This document shows, piece after piece, positions 11,406 to 22,028 of a DNA stretch of 64,000 nucleotides. Under the pieces are notes generated by a model. That model did not search any database. It saw only the letters and a list, made by a program, of their open reading frames with translations, and was not told the origin of the DNA. Origin of the DNA: Mucidula mucida (lineage: Eukaryota > Basidiomycota > Agaricomycetes > Agaricales > Physalacriaceae); the NCBI GenBank assembly GCA_015501055.1, contig JADNYV010000002.1, positions 1,054,001 through 1,118,000 on the forward strand, written 5' to 3'. Numbering within the stretch: position 1 is the stretch's first letter; each line of letters starts with the position of its first letter. The translations under genes were made by a program, and so were the position numbers.

Positions 11406-11515
11406 TAGGTCGTAAGTAGTCGTCACAATATTTGGGCAAGGCCTTTTCTCGGTTACCGATTGAGCTTCGGCACGTGTAGCCTCGGCGCGTCGGCTTGCTC
11501 TTCCTCCTGGCCATC

Positions 11516-12193
11516 ATGGGCAGTGCTGCTTCCAAGGCATCCAGGACCTATCCAAAGTCCGCTAATAAGCCTGCGTGGTCCGGCGCTCGCACTGAAATCC
11601 CGCCTAATCTCCCGAGGGCCAGTCAAGTCAAATCAAAAGGTATACATTCACTCCAAGCCTGTATGTAGACTCCGCTTATGAGGCTAGACATTGAAAAGGA
11701 CGCCCAGGATCCTCACTTTCTATCAAATCTTAGCAAACTGGGTGCCGTGCGCGTGGATCAGCATCATATACAGCCAGTTAGACCGGTCAGCTTTCTCGTT
11801 CTACGTATACAATATGAAACTCAATAATCTACAGTCCGCGCCTTCCAATAACGTTGTACGCTCGCGGATTCGACTAGAACAAGCCGGACGCGATGATATA
11901 TCTGCGCAAACTCTTTCTGCTCTATTGACGCAGTGCAAGTCTGTGCAAACCACACGCGAACTTGAATCACTGGTACAGAAATACGGAGTCGACCTCGACA
12001 CTTTCCGCAAAATAACGGCTTTTATAAACACGCCTAGTATCGATCCCGCCACTGTCATACGCACCGTAAACAAAGATGGAAAAGAAACTCAGACCATGCC
12101 GGTACGTGACCTTACCTCCCCCCAAACTCGTACTATTAGTCATTCAAAATATCCAAGGCGTTGTGGGTCGAGCATAGCATACTCAAGCAATGA
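11516..12193 (+). CDS. Small uncharacterised protein with N-terminal MGSAASK
   Basis: No family recognised. Four exons joined by three introns (starting about 11636, 11791 and 12101) keep one frame of about 175 residues: MGSAASKASRTYPKSANKP, then DIEKDAQDPHFLSNLSKLG, SRIRLEQAGRDDISAQTLSA, LESLVQKYGVDLDTFRKITA, and the end ALWVEHSILKQ. Gly2 followed by a Ser/Ala-rich, Lys7 context resembles an N-myristoylation signal; an alternative is a mitochondrial presequence-like start. The middle is predicted helical. It converges on MSH3, with 56 bases between stops. Clean splicing and amino-acid composition argue it is real; function is unknown. Confidence 0.7.
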
Positions 12194-12249
12194 TCCATGA
12201 GGTATGATAGAGAACCTTCGACACGCGTCACAGCTGCAAATGATACGAA

Positions 12250-15200
12250 TTACAATGTCCTAATTTGCAGCCCATCAAGATATTTCAGCAAGTCTTGTGG
12301 CCTGTCCTTTAATTTCGCAATCTTCGTGGCGGTGATTGTGGCTCTATCAGTAGGCATCAGTTCCGTGAGGACGCGACCAAGAATATTAGGTTTACCTGTT
12401 CTGTCTCATGCGCGCCGCGACTTCATCTTTCATCTTCTCGGATGATTCACTCGCCATGGTCAGCAGCTTTTCTGGCAGTCCTGCCAACCGACCACATTCT
12501 ACCCCGAAGGATTCTAACGAGGAAACTCAGCGAGCTTCTGACAGTGACGTACGAGCATTACCATCAGCTACGCCCTTCGTAAGGGTGTATAGAAAAGTAA
12601 TGTCCCGGGTCCCATTGATACGCGCTTCTGCCTGGTAGCCCATGTGCAGATTTTGCACGTCCTTGGAGTACTTTTTCTCCAAATCTAGCCCAATTGCGGG
12701 GTAGTGCGTGATGAACAGCGTCTTACATCGCTTGATATCATTGAGGTACTGCAGTACCGCGTGAGCAATAGCCATCTGGGTTCGCATGAGCACCACTCTC
12801 ATAGAGTGCAGCAGACCTACCCCATCGAACGTAGACGTGCCCCGGCCTAATTCGTCTAGTATAACCAAACTGTTCTCGGTCGCAGTTCGGAGAATGTCAC
12901 TGGTCTCAGCCATTTCCACCATGAATGTTGATCGCCCTCTGAGCATATCATCGGAAGCTGGTAAGTAGACGCTTAGTCCAAGAACATTAAGATAATTGAG
13001 TTTACTTACCTCCCATCCGCGTGTGAACGGCGTCTAACAGTCCCATTTTTACAGCGTCAGCTGGGACATAGCTTCCAATTTGGGCCATGATGGCGATGAG
13101 CGCCACCATCCTGACGGAAGAACTCTTGCTGGAGACAGGTCAGTACACATCCTTTTCAATCACCACACGAAGGAACGCTCACCCGCCCATGTTGGGTCCC
13201 GTTATGATCTTGATCTTTCCTTCTGTGCCGCCAATGCAGACCGAATTCGGTATGAATGGATCCGAGCTAAGGCTCTCCACGATGGGGTGACGACCGTTTA
13301 CGATTTCAAGAATGGTGTCGTCACAGATGTCCGGCTTGACATAACCCGGTTGAAGGCCAACGAGGGCCAAGCTCAGCAGACAATCGCCGATAGCCAGATT
13401 GTTCACAGCGCTGCGTAAGACGCCGTAAAACTTGTCATGAATCTCGCTCAAGAATTCCCGGAATGCTTTGATTGCTTCTGCCTGCAAAAGTGTATACGTT
13501 AGCGTTGAAGAAATGGAGATGCGCAAGTTCCACACATCTAAGGATTCTTGTCGCTGGGAGCGCTCGTCTAGTTTCTGTTTGACAGCAGGGGTATGGTAAC
13601 GGGCCAGGGTCTTCGTCCTCGAGAAGAACAGAGACTGAACTGGGGACCCGCAGAAATGAATTCAGTGCACACACCTCGATACTAGGATCCAATTATCTGG
13701 AATGGGCCGATTTTCACTTCTCTTGACTTCCAACAAACACTGCAACGATGTAAGACTCGATAAAGATGTTGTGTGAACGAACCTCGTCGCCTGCGATGGT
13801 GGAAAACTGCAGAGATGGGAACTTGAGGGTCTTCCGAGCTGTTCAAAGACTTAATCATCAGGTATTCTTTAGGCACATTCTTACCATTTTTTAATTCCAC
13901 CTCTAATTCCGACTCTACCTGCAAGATGGCCTAGACGAGGGTTGAGGCAAGGAGAATGGATGATAAAGTGCCGACGCCATACCATGTGCTGATCCTCCAA
14001 GTCTGGATATCGATCCTTGTCTAACCATATTTCGTGTCTTTCCTTTTCCGTTAGGCGTTTGAGTGAAGTGACGCTTAGTATTTCGGATATTGGTTTCTTG
14101 ACATGTTGCAAGGAATATATCACATCATTGAGGAGTGGCGACTGAAATCCAACGTCTGATGCTGAGTCTGTTGGTTCTACGGAATCCGCTATGCGTTGAA
14201 ATGCCTTCAAAACCACGGCCAGCTCATGAGGGCTAGCCTATCGGTCATCAGACAGATGTCGAAGCATGAATGAGATATGCTGACCTGTCCAAACTGAATT
14301 CGGCAGAGACCTTTAGAGAGGTCGGGAAGACCCTTGAGGACTTGGCGAAGACTAACTAGTTTCTCTTCAGAGCTGGTAATTATCTCCTGCACAGCATCTA
14401 TTCTTTCTTGTAATGCTCTGGACGAAGATCAGTCGAATGTACACGCTGTACAAGACCACTTACGCTTTATTTGTCAAAGGTCTACCAACCCACGTTTTGA
14501 GCATACGCGCACCAAACGCTGTTCTTGTTCGATCCAGAATTGATATCAAAGTTCCCTTGCTCGTGAAGTCTGTTTGGTTCTCGTATATTTCCAGGTTCTG
14601 AAGCGTATTTGTCGCCAAAAGCATATGGCTTTGTGTGGTGAACTTTCGGTAAAATTGGGTATCGGCAAGAACTTCCGAAAGCCCAAATGCGGCGAGATGG
14701 GACATCGTGTGGGCGAGCGCTACGACGACTTGCTTTGGAAGGCTCGAGACCTCCGCAAGGAATTGACCTGTAGTAACATGAGAAACGGTGACCAGAGACG
14801 TCTGGAATCGTCGAACCAGACCGGACGCCAGCGGAAGCAGCTCCTTGTAGTCGCTTCTTTCGGTAGTAATCGGTCACGAAGGAGAATGCCTCTGTGTATG
14901 ACATGACAGAGTCACAGTATTCAACACGCGTATCGATTGCAAGGCTATTTAAGAAGTGATTAGTGGACCATTAGGATGAAAGGTGTGCGGAAGTACTTCG
15001 TTGTATAATGTGTCAGTATTTTCGCAGTTGACTTCGTTATGTTGTCTTTGAAGACTAACAACTCAGCAGGTTTGATGTAAGAGAATCTAGTCTTGAAGGA
15101 GGTTAGAGCAGACCGATGTATCAGCAGCTTGAATGACCTCAAGTTCGAGTCTCATCGGATCGTCTGGCAACTTCAATCAACAAATCGCAAGACTTATGGA

Positions 15201-16268
15201 AGAATGCACCTTCAAATTCGTCCCAAGTTATGTCTCCCGTACGAGGCGAGACACTTATCATTCCGATTTTGACGCGATCCTTTTGCTCATTCTGTTGTTC
15301 TTCGACCAGGCAGAGGAAAGGTGGCGAAACATATTTCTCGGTGTCGTCCACCGAGTCCAAATCATCAACGTAACTGAAAGTAAATGAGTAAGTAAAGTGC
15401 AGCTTGAGCATCTGGCGAACTCACGTCGCCGCAGTATACAACCTAGCTAGCTTGCGATCGAAGGGCGCGTTTCTGTTATCGCCGACTTTCTTGAGTGCAG
15501 CAGTTTCCGTCTGTTCGACGACACCGACTTTGTAACCACGGGAGAGTAAACTTCAATCTAGTTAGTGATGGAAGGAGAAACGCAGGGTTCGTACTTCTTC
15601 AGGTGGATATCGCGTCTGTGGTCCGGAATGGACGCTACCAGGAAGTTACGATCCTCAAAAGCGATCATACCCAGCTCCTTCGCTGCAACCTGGACAAGAG
15701 AATGAGTTCGTTCTCGAACATAGATTCGACACATACTTTGGCGTCCTCCCCGAAGAACCTATACTTGTACCCTACCTTTATCATGAGGAGGGCATCTTCG
15801 TTCTCCTTCTTTAGTTGGAGGACCTAAGACATGATGTAAACCTATTAGGTGAATTGCACGAAGCAAGCTTACCTGCTTCTCTAGCGGAGTATACGACTGC
15901 CCGCTTGGGCCAATGTCGTCTTGGACCTTGGGCTTGTTTGAAGGGTTTCCATCGCGTCGCACGACGATCTTCTTCTGCTTGAACATAGCAGTCAATGCTT
16001 TGAACTGCGGGTCCGAATCATCTCCGGACAGTTCCTCCACCTCCTCACTGACGGATTTGTTCTTTCGTCGCGTAGCCACAGGGGGCTTGGGCTTTGACCT
16101 AGCTTTCAGAGGAGGAGCAGAGGATTCCCTAGAAGCGACTTTAAATTTCTTGCGTGGAGGCTCCTCGTCGTCGGTAGTAAGGTCTATCGGGCTACCTTTT
16201 GTGGTTCCTTTTCTGCGAGCAGGCGGGGAGAAATAGGAGGATATTGTGGGCTGAGATGGACTGGACAT
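12250..16268 (-). CDS. MSH3: DNA mismatch repair protein MSH3
   Basis: MutS homologue that pairs with MSH2 (MutS-beta) to recognise insertion/deletion loops. The start at 16268 gives [28 protein letters not shown] fits a PCNA-interacting (PIP) box and is followed by a basic, phosphosite-rich tail. The mismatch-binding N-domain is seen at YTPLEKQV, then [20 protein letters not shown] across an intron. Connector, lever and clamp regions span about 15600-13700. The ATPase shows [12 protein letters not shown] (Walker A, with KSS after an intron), [18 protein letters not shown] and [17 protein letters not shown] (Walker B and signature). The C-terminus, [17 protein letters not shown] to DGLQIRTL, is reached by two further splices and ends TAA 12252-12250. 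More than ten short introns; about 1,050-1,100 residues. Confidence 0.93.
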
Positions 16269-16401
16269 TATACGAATGGGTCGCCACGACAATGATCGTG
16301 GTACGGTACACAAACGCAGATTCCGCTCCCACCGAAATGGTGGAACAAAGGGAAGCGGCGCCACGTGACTAATCCAAAATTTCCCCGTTCCTCTTACGTC
16401 G

Positions 16402-17462
16402 ATGTTGTCGCGCTCAACGCGCCATGCACAGCGTTTCTGGTCATTACGCCGCCTGCAGTCCACTGTAGCCGACATTGATGGACCTGCGGTCACAGAGACA
16501 AACCGTGAGGCAGCAAAAGTTAATACGCGACGACTAGCTAACCCGTTCCGAAGGTGCCGAGGCTACATTGAAGCGATTTTGGAAAACTGTCGGCATTGAG
16601 AGTCGCGACGAACATCTCACTGTCACTCTGGATAAACGAGCCCTAAAGACACCCGAGGGTCGTGTCTTACTCTTACCCAGTCACAAAAGGATACTCGCTA
16701 CTCTGGTCGCTGCCGAATGGGAACACCAAGAAACAGTGATAAAACATCATGCACTACCCGTCGTACGTCGTCCACCTGAATCCGCAAACTCGTCCTTAAT
16801 TCTTACAGACCTCAATTGTGTGTCGGGCTATTGACGCGTTCCATAATACCCAAACTCGAGAGGAGGTTTGTCAGGCGCTGCTAGAGTATTTGGACACGGA
16901 CACTATATGGTATGTCTCATCTCCATATCTTTACCACGAAGCTTAATGGGATTGATAGTTTCCATGAGGACTATCCTGACCAGCTCGTCGCGCTGCAAAC
17001 GAAACACTGGGAACCCATCCTCAAGTGGGCTAAAGAAACACTGGATGTCGAAATAAATCTCTTCGACTCAATACTATCCAACTCTCATCCCCCTGAGACG
17101 AAACAAAAGGTACTCGATATCCTAAGGCAAATGAATAAATGGGAATTAGCAGGTGCGTGGACTGGTAACACTTTTCAGCTCAAGAAGTGACGGTCTCTAG
17201 CTATGGAGCGTGCAACATATAGTACGAAGTCGGTATTAATAGCGTTGGCTCTTGTCAAAGAGTTCATCAATGTTGAGGAAGCTTCTAATGCCTCCCGAGT
17301 GGAGGTCTCTAGTCAAATCGAACGCTGGGGAGAGGTGGAAGACAGTGCGTCTCCCATCAACATTACTCACACTGCCTCACATTTATTCCAGCTCACGACG
17401 TGGATCATTTTGATATAAGAAGGCAGCTCGGAAGTGTATCAGCCTTGTGTCACGATATCTAA
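16402..17462 (+). CDS. ATP12: Mitochondrial F1-ATPase assembly chaperone ATP12
   Basis: Chaperone that binds the F1 alpha subunit during ATP synthase assembly in the mitochondrial matrix. The start MLSRSTRHAQRFWSLRRLQS is a basic, Ser/Arg-rich targeting sequence. After an intron ending near 16556, the family core follows: LKRFWKTVGIESRDEHLTV, LDKRALKTPEGRVLLLPSH and LVAAEWEHQETVIKHHALPV. The central part (FHEDYPDQLVALQTKHWEPI and WAKETLDVEINLFDSI) and C-terminal part (YSTKSVLIALALVKEFINVE and GEVEDSHDVDHFDIRRQLGS) lie in later exons. Stop at 17460-17462. It is divergent from MSH3 with 133 bases between starts. Confidence 0.92.
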
Positions 17463-17805
17463 TACTATTTCGAAGTTACATGTCTTCATCTCGTTCTAGC
17501 TTTGCCAGCTCAAACGTCCCGCGGCGTCGAATAACTCCTGCCCAACTTGGCATTGGTCGAAGGGTGCCTGAAGACCTATTATGCCTGGAATATCACCACC
17601 TCTCGATAATAACGAGTCCAAAATTGTGGCGTAACGCAGACTGAATCAGATTCTGATCCTGATCCTTCAATGTCCGAATATGATTATTATGGAGCTAGGA
17701 TCGATTATGACTTGTAGTAGTAGGCCTCGCATAGTCTTTTCAATCATGCGCACTGGTGTCCCCCCCAATGCTTCCTCCCACTCATCGACGCGGGCGAAAT
17801 CGTAT
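17463..17805. other. Convergent intergenic region
   Basis: Between the 3' ends of ATP12 (+) and the glutamine amidase gene (-). Short open frames on both strands have no recognisable family and no splice logic. It probably holds 3' UTRs. Confidence 0.45.
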
Positions 17806-18590
17806 TTATACTGAAATTGAATCAACAAGTTCCTGTTTACCCTTCGTCCTGGGAGACCAAGAACGGAACGTCTCTAGGTCTAAGACTTCTCCAAATGTTT
17901 CTGGGGTCGTGTCCATACAGACGAAGCTCTTCATCAAATTGGATTCCGTTTGAGCAAGAGGCGGGTATTGTGGTGGCGCCGAAGAATATTCACCGTCGGA
18001 ATTCAACTGGAGTTGGCCTTCAATATCGTTATGAACATGTATTCATAACAGGACTCGCCATGTGTGATCTATCTGTGGAGAGGTGCTTCAGATATATCCC
18101 AGCTGGAATGATACGAAAGAGACTGAAATGACTTTGAGTCATCAGATGCGCTACGTTTGAGAAACTGTACAAGCCTGTGGTACTCTATTGGGATATCTTC
18201 CCCAAAGGTTCTGGCCAAGTACTCTGCCTTTGACATAGGTGTCGGCACGGCAGAGTCGAAGTCATAGATCCAGGCAAGGGGTTCGCCAGTCGCGTCAAAT
18301 GTAAGTTCATGTACCACTAAGACGACGTGGTAGTCCCAGACAACTGGATGACGCGCTTCTAGAGCTGCCTTTTGGTTCCATAATGCAACCTAACCCATAA
18401 TTCAGCAGAATGATCAGCAAGAGGAATCATCATTTGCCGTTTTCCTGTGGTTGGAGATGAACACGACGTTTATTGACCATTCTTGTAGTGACAAGGTTGT
18501 ATAAAAGTGTTGAGCAAGGAAATAGATATTCTCTTCGCACCAACATTTCGTGTATACAGGTTCTTGAGGAAATTGTGGTGGTGTGGCCAT
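17806..18590 (-). CDS. Protein N-terminal glutamine amidohydrolase (NTAQ1, WDYHV family)
   Basis: Converts N-terminal Gln of proteins to Glu, the first step of one branch of the N-degron pathway. I chose ATG 18590-18588 (MATPPQFPQEPVYTKCWCEE) because the conserved YTKCWCEENIYFLAQHF, carrying the catalytic Cys, begins here. The longer open frame upstream crosses the divergent promoter. NVVFISNHRKT is joined by a 48-base intron with a GC donor (18390-18437) to VALWNQKAALEARHPVVWDY, giving the signature WDYHVV with the catalytic His. Then come LAWIYDFDSAVPTPMSKAEY and the conserved FRIIPAGIYLKHLSTDRSHM, then a Pro/Ser-rich tail. A last intron near 18045 is uncertain. About 220 residues, within the family range. 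Confidence 0.88.
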
Positions 18591-18760
18591 GGGAAGAAGT
18601 TCCGGAGAGCCGGACCGAATGATAATAGTGAGCACGTGCGTCTCGTATTTTGAACCCCAACCACTGAACTGTCGACTCTGTTCGTGCATTCCGAGGCGAC
18701 GGGCCTTCTGATTTCCTTCCAAACTCGATATACGGTGCTAGATCTCCGTTAAAAACTACA

Positions 18761-20084
18761 ATGAGCGCCAATACCATGTCCAACGGCTACGGTACCCATA
18801 CAAACGGCTCATTGGGCCACGCGGAATCTTCCTCGTCGGCGGATTCCTTTGACGATGAAAAAGACGAGGGCAGCGCGACATCTAACTATGCGCCTAACGG
18901 GTATTCACAGTGCGTCATCCACGTATTCGGGCTCTGCGTCATCAAACTTTTCTTTGCCAGACTTCCGCTGCAGAGCCACAACGATGAACTAGTCGGCTAC
19001 CTCTATCATTCAGGTTTCCAGACTGGTGTACGTGATGCTTAATTGATTACTTGTGGAATTTATTGACATTTTCCAGAACTATGCTGATACGATACTGGTG
19101 AGCTAGCACGTCCTAGTCGCGACTTTGTCCAAATAACAGGCTGCAGCAAGTACAACAACATAATTATCGCTTGCATGCAATAATACTCGCGCGTTCGCCA
19201 TTTCTGGCACACTTGATGTCTACGTCTCCTCAAAACGGTGGCCAGAGAGTCATCTACGTTCCTTTGGAACAAGAACCGGAAGTGACTCAAGAGGTCAGTT
19301 GAGCAATCTATACTCATATCTACAAAAACTCACCACAATTTGCACAGGGTTTTGCGATAGGTACGCCCTTAGGTTTATCCGGGATGTATTCATTAAAAAT
19401 TCCCCGCAGCATTGGGCTATCTCTATTCATCGATTTCATTGACTCTGGTTCGACCAGAAAACTGCAGAGCAGTACTTGCAGCCGGCCGTCTTCTCGGCGG
19501 TATGGATGACCTCTGCCAATATGCTTACGAGGAATGTAAGCGGTCGATCTCCGTTCAGACTATTGGCGCGTGGCTCGGTTTCATCGAGAGTCTTTCGTCC
19601 TCGTCCCCAGACGGAATGTCGACACCCAGTATTGCACCCAACACTGTTTTTGGAGACTATGCACGAAAAATGCGAGACGACGTGTTCCACTTCCTTGTTG
19701 TCACATTACCCGAAGTTCTTGATGTCCAGTCTCCACACGAACCGTCGTCAGCATCTGGACCAAGTGGGAGAGATGTGCTCCTGCAAATATTCTCACAGGT
19801 CCCCTTTGACATGTTCAAAGCGGCTGTTGAATCGCCTGTCTTTACCATCGGTAGGTTTGATACAGTCGCCGGTTTGCATGTTATTCATCTCCTTCGTAGG
19901 GGCGGACCAAGTGCGCTTTAAATTCGCCAAAGATGCCATCGATCTCAGGAAACGCGGCATTGCGCGTGGTCCAGGGTTAGAGGAGACCGTCGTATTGGCG
20001 TTTGGTGGGGGCAACGGCGCCGGCAGTGCAGTACATGTGACAAGGAAAATGAAGAAGAGGCCTTTGTGGAAGGTAAACTCTTAG
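18761..20084 (+). CDS. BTB/POZ domain protein
   Basis: Fungal protein with one BTB domain after an acidic, Ser-rich N-terminus (SSSSADSFDDEKDEGSA). The BTB domain is built from small exons: LPLQSHNDELVGYLYHSGFQ, NYADTILQV, HNYRLHAIILARSPFLAHLM (the typical B-box style helix), then FAIALGYLYSSISLTLVRPE and AAGRLLGGMDDLCQYAYEEC. A helical BACK-like region follows (ISVQTIGAWLGFIESL and DVLLQIFSQVPFDMFKAAVE), then a basic tail ending KRPLWKVNS. Five or more introns. BTB proteins usually dimerise or recruit Cul3. No DNA-binding or Kelch part is seen, so a specific role cannot be given. Confidence 0.85.
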
Positions 20085-20285
20085 ATCTCCCTCTTACAAT
20101 TTGCTTGAGCACGATCTTTCTCTCTCTCTTGAACATGATCATCATGTATACTGTATCTTTGTTGTGAAGTATATCTACGCTGCAGATTTTCCTGAGAGCT
20201 CGGATTGCACTGTGAGATTGACATGTTCTATGAATCATGTACCGGTATACAAGTATATGCTTAAATATTCGTTCTCATTCAATAC

Positions 20286-21600
20286 CTAGTTCGGAGTGGC
20301 GAAGGGATAGTCGTTGTATCCCCGACTGACTTCGCCCGGAATGTAAAATGAGGCTCGGTCATAGGGAGCCAAGGGTATATCACTCTTGAGGCGCAGAGGA
20401 AGATCGGGCTGTTTGATGATCAGTACGCGCTTAACAGGCGACGGCAAAGCACTAACATTGGCGATGAACATCCTTCCGAAAGCAACAAGATCGCCTTTCT
20501 TGTCTGCGACTTCCATTGCGAGGTCTCTGCTGTATCCACCAGCAGATATCAACAGCCGAGGAGCCCAGATGTCACGAATGAAGTCGTTGGACCACTCTGC
20601 CGGCCACGACTCGCGGGTTGAGGATCCGTTCACGCGTGGCTCGACCAAGTGGATGTACGCAAAGTTGGGATACTTCTCCTTGATCTGGGAGACCAAGTAC
20701 GCAAAAGTGGGTTTCGGATCCTCCATCTTCATATCTTTACATGATGTCAGAGGGGGGAACCACTGAAGAGGAACGAGGCAAACCTTGAAATTCTCCCCAG
20801 GGGCTGAAACGAATGCTCGTCCTCTCAGCACCGACGGCTTTGACAACGGCGTCGATGACTTCGAGTGCGAACCGCGCACGATTCTCAACACTGCCGCCGT
20901 ACTGATCAGTTCGCTTGTTCGTAACATCCTGGATGAACTGATCAATCAGATAGCCATTGGCGCCATGAATTTCGACGCCTTGTAGGGGGATAATCAGAAA
21001 TATATATTTCCATCTAGAAATTGACATACCGTCAAAGCCGGCTTTGTGAACGGCATTCGACGCTGCGTTTGCGTATGCCTGGACAAACTCCTTGATCTCG
21101 TCTACTGTTAGAGCACGAGGGGTCTCCTCCTTCCCCGTCAGCTTTACAGGCGACGCAGAGATGTACTCGATTGAGGGATCCTCTTCCCGAGCCGCCTTGT
21201 AGTCTGAAGTGCGACCGAGAGCCCAAAGCTGCCCGAAAATGAAGCTCCCTTTCTCATGGACGCCATCAGTAATCTGACAAAACACAAGTCAGCGACTCGT
21301 AAGCGATGGGAATATTAAGGAATATCTCACCTGCTTCCACGCGTCGGTTTGCTCCTGCGACCATAATCCGGGCACATGGGTATATGTTCCAGCCTTCGCA
21401 GACACAAGTGTGGCTTCCGCGATAAGCAAGGTTCCCGGTGTACTTCCGCGTTGCGAATAGTGCTCCTTGACGAGCGCGACGTGAGGAACATGAGTCTTCT
21501 GGGTCGCCTTCATGCGCGTCAACGGCGCGAGAACGACGCGATGCTGCAATTCAACATTGCCGATTTTGATCGGCTGGAAGAGTTTGGAGGAAGAGGCCAT
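20286..21600 (-). CDS. NADH:flavin oxidoreductase / old yellow enzyme (OYE) family
   Basis: FMN-dependent ene-reductase with a TIM-barrel fold that reduces activated C=C bonds using NAD(P)H. The start at 21600 gives MASSSKLFQPIKIGNVELQH and the FMN-site motif VVLAPLTRMKAT. Further motifs are FIFGQLWALGR, the substrate/flavin motif VEIHGANGYLIDQFIQDVTN (His and Asn bind the substrate, Tyr donates the proton), NKRTDQYGGSVENRARFALE, IRFSPWGEFQ, and FMN phosphate motif LLISAGGYSRD with VAFGRMFIANV. It ends near YNDYPFATPN. Three introns. A strong TATA box sits upstream (21657-21667), which fits an inducible gene. Physiological substrate unknown. Confidence 0.94.
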
Positions 21601-21656
21601 TGGAAGAGACGCGTGTGGGAGGAGACTGATAGTGAATTGTAGCACAGACCCAAGAG

Positions 21657-21667
21657 TATATATATAT
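21657..21667 (-). promoter_or_regulatory. Candidate TATA box of the OYE gene
   Basis: An unbroken alternating TA run, 57-67 bases upstream of the OYE ATG on the minus strand. Most housekeeping genes in this window have no such element. Confidence 0.55.
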
Positions 21668-22028
21668 GGAAGACAATGCCTCCGAAAATATTCTGCTGAA
21701 TCAGAGCTGACAATAAACGATATATTTCATAAAGCATTGATCAGCATCGTTCTGCGCCACATGCTAAAGCCGCCGATCGACGTGATACGAATTGCGTTTA
21801 GGCGAGCCCCGGTCCTTAGCAATCTGTCGACATGCCGTCGCGAAGTTGACTCAGTGAGAATCAAGTTTGCATTGCCTCGCAAACGGAGCAAAGCCACTGA
21901 CCGAAGACCGACCCGATGGCGCGCGAAATGAGATATTCAAAAATGGTGAGCACACAATATTTGGTGACTTCGCCACTAAAGGCATAACAGTAACTTACAT
22001 TGTAGATGGTGCCTACACAAAATCCTAA
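21668..22028. other. Intergenic region between SF3A1 end and OYE promoter
   Basis: Upstream sequence of OYE and 3' UTR of SF3A1 (both minus strand). Open frames here are short and composition is unremarkable. I see nothing else that I can support. Confidence 0.4.

Noticed and set aside
18591..18783. N-terminal extension of the glutamine amidase frame
   Set aside because: The extension overlaps the divergent BTB promoter and start; the conserved catalytic Cys region starts just after ATG 18590.
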